This document shows positions 55,908 to 64,000 of a stretch of DNA of 64,000 bases, piece by piece. The stretch covers positions 13,389,001 to 13,453,000 of the forward strand of contig OX387197.1 of the NCBI GenBank assembly GCA_947561715.1, in the 5' to 3' direction. Numbering within the stretch: position 1 is the first letter of the stretch; the number at the start of each line of letters is the position of its first letter. Under the pieces are notes generated by a model. The model worked only from the letters and a program-made list of their open reading frames with translations, was not told where the DNA came from and ran no database searches. This DNA is from Ascidia mentula. Its lineage: Eukaryota > Chordata > Ascidiacea > Phlebobranchia > Ascidiidae. The position numbers were made by a program, and so were the translations under genes.

Positions 55908-58549
55908 GTCTTCTTTACTTGAAGTAATAATGTGTTACTTTAGCTCGTGCATGTGTTACAAGTAGGGCACTTAGGTTTCATGAAACAAATATTGAAAATA
56001 AACTTAAAGCCGACTGATAAAAGGAATACTTTGCGGTAGTAAAATAATGCCGAAGACGACGCTAAAACTTGTTGGAAAGCTCCAGTACCTTGCATAAATA
56101 CCAATTGCACTGCACACTTTTTGCATATTTGGGGAAACTTCCATCTATTTGCACAACCAAAGCTTGCATTTGGATTACAAATTTTGCTGTCCGAATGTAT
56201 AAATTGAACTATTTGCTTTAGTACACACTGCACTTGTAATCTAAAGGCGTAATCAGCCGTCATTATGTCCTGAGCATTAATTTTAAGGATAACTGCAACA
56301 TTCACCGATTACATCAGATTTTTAACACGCTGCGTTTGGGATACTCGCAGAGGCCGTAGGAGAGCAAAACACGAGGCAAACAGAATATTTACAAACTGGG
56401 AGCAGATGTTAGCTTAGAGTGGAAGGAAATTCTATGACATTGTTTGATATACGGCTGCATAGGTAATTTTTCTTTCGGCAAATAAGTGAAGTACGCTACG
56501 TATCCTAATTCATTTCATATTTGTTGAACTGGGACATTTTTACATTCTTCTCTGGATTTTTAATTGCAACAATTCATTGAAAATCTATTTTGCGGGCCTC
56601 CAACCACGCAAGAACACTCAATTAGATGAAACCAGGTAGCTTACGTTTAAAGGCCCTATATGTGTATTTCTATGGCAGAGAGTTTGTGGGGCGGGAAATG
56701 CCCTTGTTCGACCCCTGCGTAACAAAGTAAATTTTTGTGTAACAATGCAATGGTACAATAAGAAAAAAAATGTCAGTTTGTCTTGTGAAAAAATGCATCA
56801 CAAAAAGTACTTCATTTGCACTTCGGTGCAGTCACCAACCCTATGCACAATGCATTCAAAATTAGATGTCTCAAAGACTTTCCCAATTTTTAAAGATAGG
56901 ACGTAAACAATGCTGTGTATGTTCCTTGCCAAGTGTGTAAAGCGTTGATATGCTATGCAAAAAAGGAACTATACGCAGATGCACAATGTAAACTTAATAA
57001 AATAGACACTACTAAAACTAAAAGGATTGCCAAATAGGCGAGGTACAAAACATAAATACGACTACCGATCACTTTAAGAGTCCGGCAGTTCTACGTCAAC
57101 ATCTCTGTAGCGACTATAAAGATTAACATATGTTTAAATAAAGGTCAAGACAGTCTCATTAGAATCAGATTTATTTGCGTATTTTATGTTCGCTAAACCG
57201 AGTGTGTTGTTAACAATTGTACTAATTAACTCATTTAAGCAATGAAAGGCTTCCGTATATTTGAACAGAAAAAAATCGACATGCCGAATTAAGCAATGCG
57301 ATACTTTTCATCACGCGATGACGTGGTGGTAGTCTACTTGTGTTTATTTTTTGAATTACGTTTGTCACGGTTGCAAATTACTGGAGGGCAATTTATTTAA
57401 TGTGTGCAACCGTAAAGTATAATGTATTATAACGTAATAGCTACACAAAAAATACACATTACCCACAAAACTAATTGCATATTTAAAAAAAAAACGTATT
57501 ATAAAATGATAGACCTATTCACCTTGTGACTGAGAACTTAAATGTTATGGTTTATACTTGAAATAGGCTTATTAGTAAACTGCCTTCCGTAATTCTTCGT
57601 AATTTTTGAAAAGCTTTTCGTGTGAGATTACAAGCAGAACGGACAAAACGAATGATCGACAGCATTTAATGACATGCCGATTTGAAGTTACAGGATGCGA
57701 AAAAAGTTATAGGCCATGTACCAAAGGCGCTGTATAGGGATTGTACGCAACGATGTGAAAGATGTATTTATAAAATTAAACAGTAGCCTATAAACATTTG
57801 TCCTGTTTGGTCGTTCCATGCTTTTCACACCCGGTGTCAATGCATTAATAACTTGTTTACAAAATCCTGGCCAATCATTTTCACATAAATTGTTCAATGG
57901 GAGACAACTACGTAGAAGAAAGGCAGCGGCACTTCCTTTTATCCTGCAGCTGAAAGTTTTATTGGCCTTCACTCGATCAACGAGAATCATCCCTATTATT
58001 TTCATCACCTAGCAATTGATATGTGTCATTACTGCAGAAGATGGAAGGGTGGGTAGAAAAACGGTTTTGAACGTTTTTTCTGAGATTTTATCAGACATCT
58101 ATTATTCGAATTGTTGTTTAGATAAGAGGACCATTTTGAAGTGAATGGCGCAGCGAGATGTCATCGCAAATTTCACTGTCGAAATTGTCTGTACGAGTTG
58201 TGGTACACCATATCGTTCTTTCAACTTCACGTGTATTACATAGATAGATTGTAAACTGGTAAAGCTTTGTTATTTGAAATATAGTATTACTAAACATTGG
58301 ACTAATAAAATTTAATACGATCCCGTACGGTTTTGTTACGAAACTTGAAACCCCAAGTATTGGTATCAGGATAAAAAATTTATAGCAATGAGATAATTTG
58401 CTGTGGGCGATATTAATAGACTTTAAAAGTACCGAAGAAAAAAGGCAACGTTTTATTTGTGTCGTAGCCGAATATTACATCTAGACATCAGTAGTATGAG
58501 GACAGAAGCAAGTTTTTTAACATTTGATGAAAACGGCGCCTTTAGTTCA
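55908..58549. other. ST7-EMX intergenic region
   Basis: About 2.6 kb without a supportable gene. Open frames at 55940-56305 and 57688-58008 (minus) show no known domain. A weak resemblance to the MITE family (TAACAATGCAATGGTAC, TGTCAGTTTGT) lies near 56705-56790. As the 5' flank of a developmental homeobox gene, it is the natural place for enhancers, but I cannot identify one by eye. Confidence 0.4.
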
Positions 58550-58603
58550 ATGTGTTTGCTCACAAGAGCAATATTAACAACTTTATTATTTTGCTCAATA
58601 TAG
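58550..58603 (+). promoter_or_regulatory. Upstream ORF before EMX
   Basis: The ATG at 58550 opens a 17-codon frame (MCLLTRAILTTLLFCSI) that ends in TAG at 58603, 14 nt before the EMX start and in another frame. If it is within the 5' UTR it could reduce EMX translation. The transcript start is unknown. Confidence 0.4.
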
Positions 58604-58617
58604 AGACGAAACAAAAT

Positions 58618-60151
58618 ATGATTTTAAATCAAAAACCTTCTGATGTAATTTCATCGGGATTTTTTCTCAAAAAACAAAAAGCAAGGTTTGACATTGCTTC
58701 TCTTGTTGCGGAACACAGCAATGACTGTTTGTTGCAAACTGATTTAAACAGCAAATCTTTATCAGAGAAGCGTAATTTTCATCCGTATTATCGAGAAAAA
58801 TTGAGCAAAGCAAAAGGACAAATTGGTGAGAATGGTACAACCGGTGAAGATCATTCTTGTAGTGAAATGAAGAGATATTTCGGAACTACTCGTACCTCTT
58901 CACATTTGAGTCCAGGTGAAATTTCGGAACAAGATGCTAAACTACCAACAAGTAACAATACTTCCAATTTGCCAATGGAGAAAAAGACCATTTCAAGATC
59001 TAATGCTTATAGATCTCCCATGTGCTACCTTGAAACAAACATGTGCCCGCGTGTTACAGATGCCTGCGAATCAGAAAAGCATTCTCATGATAAAATATCA
59101 TTTTTATCCGACATTGGAACTAATTGCGAAGTTGAACAAGAAACTGCCAAACATCTTGTATCCGAAAGTCAAGCTATTGATGATGAAAAGTTAGATGTGT
59201 CGCCACCGCCGGCAACGACATTTATGACAAGAATAGGTGTTCCTAACCATTTGTTGTCACTGGCACATCCACATATAAAATGTAACACAGTATTGGAACA
59301 GTTATCACGCCAGGCTTTAATGACAACAAACTTTCCCAGTCCGCTTGGGATTCATATCCCTGCAGGAATTTCCGCTTCCTACGTTTCACCTTTTGGACAA
59401 GTGAATTCACCTTATTCCCTGGCGTTCGAAAATATTCCGAGGTCCCAATCCCCCTCTGGATTTTCTGAAAGCAAACTTTCATTAAAAGACCCAATTAACA
59501 GCCAATGGGGATTTTCACAATCTTTTGTAAAATCAAATTTTTCCTACCATACTCCAGGTAACATTACTGAAATGTTTTTTGCATGTCCAATTGTTGTACA
59601 CATGTTATATCTTGAATAATTTTTGAACAGCAGACAATTTACTTCGAGCGAGATACGGATTTCTGATGAACAACCCGTTTCAAAGAAAACAGAAGCGAAT
59701 CAGAACAGCTTTTACACCTGGGCAACTTCTTCGACTTGAAACTGAATTTGACAAAAACCATTACGTCGTTGGCGCAGAGCGCAAGCAACTCGCACATTCC
59801 CTAAAGCTAACTGAAACGCAAGTAAGAACATAACAATGTTAACGCAACAAATCGACAACAATACATTGCAGTCGAAAAATGTCTGAACACAATGTGATAT
59901 TTTTCATTCAGTTTTCACAAACTAAGCGTGGGTGTGGATAAAAATCTGTTTAAAAGTACGCAAAAATATTCACATGAAAACAAACTGATTTTTTGTAGGT
60001 TAAAGTGTGGTTTCAAAATCGTCGGACAAAGTACAAACGCCAACAGGTTGAAAGCAGAAATAAGGCAGGAACCAGCAGTCTAGAAACTGACATTTTAACA
60101 GATGACGAAGTTTATACCAATATAGTGGAAGCAACTGATATACAACAGTAA
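58618..60151 (+). CDS. EMX: EMX-class homeodomain transcription factor
   Basis: Three exons (58618-59557, 59634-59821, 59999-60151) total 1281 nt, 426 aa. The N-terminus has [14 protein letters not shown], matching the EMX KRCFTIESLVAKDS motif. The homeodomain contains [16 protein letters not shown], the EMX-diagnostic [17 protein letters not shown] and [15 protein letters not shown], with Gln at position 50. The acidic tail (DILTDDE) resembles the vertebrate EMX tail. The second intron cuts the homeobox between residues 44 and 45 (TQ|VK), a common ancestral position. Family knowledge: Emx genes pattern the anterior head and forebrain of chordates. The protein is longer than vertebrate EMX (about 250-290 aa) because of a long, low-complexity N-terminal region. 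The start is the first in-frame ATG, just before the conserved motif. Exon 2 has two possible acceptors 3 nt apart. Confidence 0.93.
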
Positions 60152-60244
60152 TCTCAAGGACTACTTGATTGATATCATCATAATTTATGCGTTTTGTGTA
60201 CTGTTAGTTTTTACGAAGAAAATGTGTAACAGTCAACGACGAAG

Positions 60245-60250
60245 AATAAA
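60245..60250 (+). terminator. Poly(A) signal of EMX
   Basis: AATAAA lies about 95 nt after the EMX stop codon and is followed by a TTTTGGTGT-rich stretch. Confidence 0.6.
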
Positions 60251-62084
60251 CATTTTGGTGTATAGAAACGTTTGCAGAAGACAATTCATACAAAATGTTG
60301 TGGGTTGAGGTCCAACGTTAATTTCGCGGCAATTATACCGTAGAAATGCTGCTGTACAGTTCTTTTCAATGTATTTTGCTTTAAGATTTGTTGGCTGCGA
60401 TCAAAAGGACACCAGGCCAAAATCGTACGCACGTGATAGTAATAACTACTTAGGTGGTGTAAGGCCCACTTAAAAACAATTGTTAAGTAGGTGTAACATG
60501 TCTTTACAGACATGCCTGCCTATGGTGCATGTAATTACTCTTCCGGGTTTAAACATTCCTTAGAAAGTAATGAGCATTAGCAGACAACAAATTTCGAATT
60601 TTTTGAACCGAATTTGTACGAATCGAAATTTGAAACTATTTTAATCCTGTCCATTTATGTATTCTTGTATTACGCAGCCGAAAAAAGGAAATAAGCTGTA
60701 ATTATGTCAATAAATGTTGACCGCCACAGTATCAAGAAAAGACAAAATGTATCACGTTGAATTACTGGCGAGTAGAAAACAAATTGTCCTAACACGTAGG
60801 CAAATTTAAGTGACATTAAAAGAGGCTAAATCGGTTTGCATGTGCTGCCGAGTCTCATTGCAAACAAACACCGTACGAAATGGGCTTTACTCGTAACGAA
60901 CTCTTAAATTATGGATTGGTTCTTGCGTCATAAATGGTTTCTCTTTAAAACATCAAGTAGCAATTAGCTGTTTCATTTTGAAATGGGGACGATAATATAA
61001 GCATGCCAACAACCACCACAGTCGTTGAACACTGAAAGCATTTAAAATGTTGTTGCATGGCTGGGAGATTTTATCAGCAGGTAATCTATCTTTTTCTGAT
61101 GCTTCTTCCAATATTCCCAAATAAAATTTGCATGAGCGTTGCGACCTGAAGACAGGCGACTAAGAAGTTACAGATTACAATGCATGCGAAAAGCACCCAG
61201 TTTATTTTCATGTCATTAGAATAAGCCTTATTTTCCACGCTGAAAAGTATAATTTTTCGTAATACGATTTACTGCCTAACAATACTCCTATCAGTGGCTT
61301 CTACAAAATGTTTGTATATAAATAGCGCGGTAGAGGTAAACCATGTAATTAAATGGTGAAAATTTGTGTTAGTCAGCTTAAATCCTTTGAACATGTAATT
61401 ATTGTAGCAAATATTTCATATCCAACTTTAAACATCTGCGACAACACTTGTTAAGCTTTGTGGTTAAAAATTGGAGCCAAGTATTTGGAAGACAGACAGG
61501 GTTCATAAACACCGTATATGTACTCTTCGCCGTCTACATATAGGTAAACATTTCTTGGCATTTTAAAAAACTTTTGTAGCGATGATTCATTTTATTAAAT
61601 TAAAGGAACTGGATATCAAAAAATAATTTCCATCTCGTTTGGCCTGATCCAAATAAAGAGGCAGGCAAGATGATTTAAAACAAATCCTATTTAAAGGTAG
61701 ACTACGCTTTGTGTGTTTGTTGTTTGGTTTCAATTTTATATTTACCATGGCCACTGCAAATTGTTTGGCTTTGAGAGCGTTTGTTGTTCTGTTGTCAGTG
61801 GGCCCTTGGAGTGAAAGACGTAACCAATCCAAAGTCATAATCAAACAAAAAACAAGCTATAAATAGAATACAATGAAAATAAAATGTTACCACACGTTCA
61901 CCGGTACAGTCGTCCGGGTTTAGAGCAGCAAGAATACGAAGTGAGTATACCAGAAAGACAACATTGTTTTTATTTTTTCAGTGGACAAAAATATTTACTT
62001 ATATTGGACAATTTCCCAATATTAATGTTGATATAATGTTTTTGTTGCTGCCAGGCATATTGTAACTTAATATTCTGTTCTTCT

Positions 62085-62160
62085 GTCATATATAAAAACG
62101 TAACTTTATTCACCGACGTTTCGCCTGTTATACAACAAGGCTTCCTCAGGGTAATGAGAT
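62085..62160 (-). repeat. Penelope-type terminal fragment
   Basis: On the minus strand it reads CCTGAGGAAGCCT, then AGGCGAAACGTCGG, then AATAAAGTTACG. This is the same layout as the end of the Penelope-like element at 32.8 kb (CCTGATGAAGCG ... GCGAAAGC ... AATAAAGTTG). No RT coding sequence is seen nearby, so it is a solo end or a fragment of a different family member. Confidence 0.55.
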
Positions 62161-63915
62161 AGGTACAGCACACAACTAACGCCAAAAAACGTGCCAACAC
62201 GAAAAAGGGGTTATTCCCTGCTACGAAACGTAGCATAAGGTGACCGCACCAAACACCTTCCCTTGCGCACCGTACTACTACGATGTACCCGCATCCCTTG
62301 TAAGCTGTTTTTAATTTACTTTGAAACAATGAGTGGAATGGTTCCTGCTACAAGGCTTTTTTTGCATGTGAAAATCTTACGGTTAAAATGCCGATATTGT
62401 TTGTATGCCCCTGTGGTTAAAATAGAGTCTTTTTCGGTACGAAAAAAATTACACAAAAAAATAAAACATTTTTGGAATTATGGTTGAGATTTCTGTACTA
62501 TGTGAAAAAAGTTGCAAACATGAAATTTTTAAAGTTTTTCATAACAATTTAGCAGGTTCGGGCAAGAATCCTGTTATCCGAACTTGGATGGATTTTCCTG
62601 CTTCTGTATACACCAAACCACGTTGCAGTTACGAATAGAATTAATAAATTTTCGTGATAGAAGGTGATTAAATATTCAGAATTTCGTATTTACAAAGGTA
62701 TGAGCTAAACAAATCGTGTCAGTCAAAAGTGTATACATACCAACATTCTAAAGAAAATGAGATCAACGGCATAAACAAACATTTGGTAATCCAGTACTGT
62801 TCGCGACTTCGCGACCTAAAATATTAATTACATCGTATTTTATAGGCTAACCACAATGAGTTTTTGTGAGGAAGTTATCGATTTCTTACGCAAAATAGCT
62901 GAACAAATTTTTTAGGTTTGTTAACGAGATGTAGGCCTATAAAAAAAACAACTCTTTGGTTATTTTGCAGTTCATTAAACCTATCCTAAAAAGAATAACT
63001 TTTATCTGAAATTTGGGAAGATCCTAATTAAATAACCTGGATTAGCCGCGAATGAACTGTAAAATAACCAAAAAACAATAAAAGCACCGTGTCTTAATGA
63101 GACAAACGCTTTTGTTAATCTACCCAGTTCCAAAAAATGTTTGATGGTTAAATTAAATGTTCGTAATCGGGCCCTTAACCACGGTGTCATTATTACCTGT
63201 AAAAATTTCTTTTAAAAGTAGGATACTGTTAAAAAAATTCGTAAATTTTACTAAACATATTTGTACATTTACAGCATTTAATCAGTGAATTGTATTCTAT
63301 TTTACGTTAGCTTGTCGTATTTTTTATAGCAGTCTGCTAAAGTATGTTTCATCCAATTTATTGTTGTTTTAGCAGACAGATTCGTTTTTTAGGCCTTTGA
63401 ACCACTGATCTCTATGAATATGAACTCTATAGAGTGTTTTGAACACTTTTGGTCAGATCCGAACAAGAAAGTAATAACGCGTTGTCAAACTTTTTTGCTT
63501 TTATAGCGATATTGTTAAAAATATTTGGATATTTCCGTTTTTTTAAATAAAGTCAGTACTGCTAGCGTTTTTAGTGCCCTAGCACAAATGACGTATTTAG
63601 GTGAAGGGTCATTTGTAAGCTTCGGCGGGAAAGGCTTGACGTGGTCTTTTTGTTTTGATTTCTGATGGTTGTTGGTGAGTAGCTCTTTTTCTACTTCATA
63701 ATGTAATTTATATTTATATATATATTGTGATACATTACAGCTAATGTTAAGTTTCCTAGGAGGATTTTTCCTGCCTCACTGCGAAGGTTCATGGTTTCAA
63801 ACCGTCAACAATGGGTTTGACGTCACAATGCTGTAGGTAAAGATTGGCTGAAATGCATTGGTTTAGATAGGGAGTTATTTACTAAAACGTGTGTAGCGCA
63901 GCCATAACTCCTTTT

Positions 63916-63999
63916 GGCCAGTTCCGTAAGCCCTCTATATTTTCCTCAAACGCCATAGGCCAGTTCCGTTAGCTCTATCTACTTTCCTTAGACGCCCTT
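63916..63999. repeat. 42-bp tandem repeat at window end
   Basis: Two units begin GGCCAGTTCCGT at 63916 and 63958 and share CTCTAT..TTTCCT..ACGCC. The array may continue beyond the window. Confidence 0.7.
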
Positions 64000-64000
64000 G

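Larger units (their letters stand above)
60251..64000. other. Intergenic, downstream of EMX
   Basis: No supportable gene is seen in 3.7 kb. Short frames overlap on both strands with no domain. The region holds a Penelope-type terminal fragment (62085-62160) and a 42-bp tandem repeat at the window edge. Confidence 0.45.

Noticed and set aside
55940-56305. Minus-strand 121-codon frame with several cysteines after ST7.
   Set aside because: Cysteines show no spacing of a known finger and no splice or start context; likely random.
57688-58008. Minus-strand 106-codon frame upstream of EMX.
   Set aside because: No family resemblance; cannot be supported as a gene.
58552-58617. Longer EMX N-terminus starting at 58552.
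   Set aside because: The codon at 58552 is GTG; the first in-frame ATG is 58618, just before the conserved N-terminal motif.
1-64000. CRISPR array or bacterial operon structures.
   Set aside because: No spaced direct repeats of that kind; introns and orthologs show an animal genome.

Overview
This is an AT-rich, intron-dense animal window. The four host genes, all on the + strand, have clear bilaterian orthologs. In order they are CCDC66 (1489-14483), SLIT (15089-38075), ST7 (46779-55893) and an EMX-class homeobox gene (58618-60151). The Slit protein has the vertebrate-style arrangement of six EGF repeats, a laminin-G domain, three EGF repeats and a cystine knot. Small introns (down to about 51 nt), an AT-rich base composition and chordate-like proteins suggest an invertebrate chordate. 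An ascidian such as Ciona is my best guess; that is inference, not proof. I joined exons by eye at GT/AG sites. CCDC66 (2670 nt), ST7 (1695 nt) and EMX (1281 nt) each add up to a whole number of codons, which supports those models. Slit closes in frame everywhere except its last junction.

The genes are unrelated in job: a centrosome/cilium coiled-coil protein, a secreted axon-guidance ligand, a multi-pass membrane protein and a transcription factor. There is no operon-like packing; only CCDC66 and SLIT are close (about 600 bp apart).

The rest is dominated by mobile elements. Three short hAT-type elements have exact 8-bp target duplications (2397-2850, 6953-7560, 42229-42415). A composite tRNA-derived SINE insertion with a 15-bp target duplication sits in CCDC66 intron 4. 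A decayed GTF2IRD2/ZBED5-like hAT transposase lies in Slit intron 2, exactly where three leucine-rich repeats expected in Slit domain 1 are missing. A Penelope-like retroelement with a long open RT/GIY-YIG frame lies antisense in a Slit intron, and its terminal sequence has a hammerhead-ribozyme-like core.

Between SLIT and ST7 (38.8-44.5 kb) lies an array of minus-strand transposon remains. It holds a tnp2/CACTA-like transposase, a neighbouring DUF4806-like second gene, a 61-bp minisatellite interrupted by a hAT MITE, and a ZMYM1-like hAT transposase. The 44.5-46.8, 55.9-58.6 and 60.2-64.0 kb stretches hold no gene I can support.
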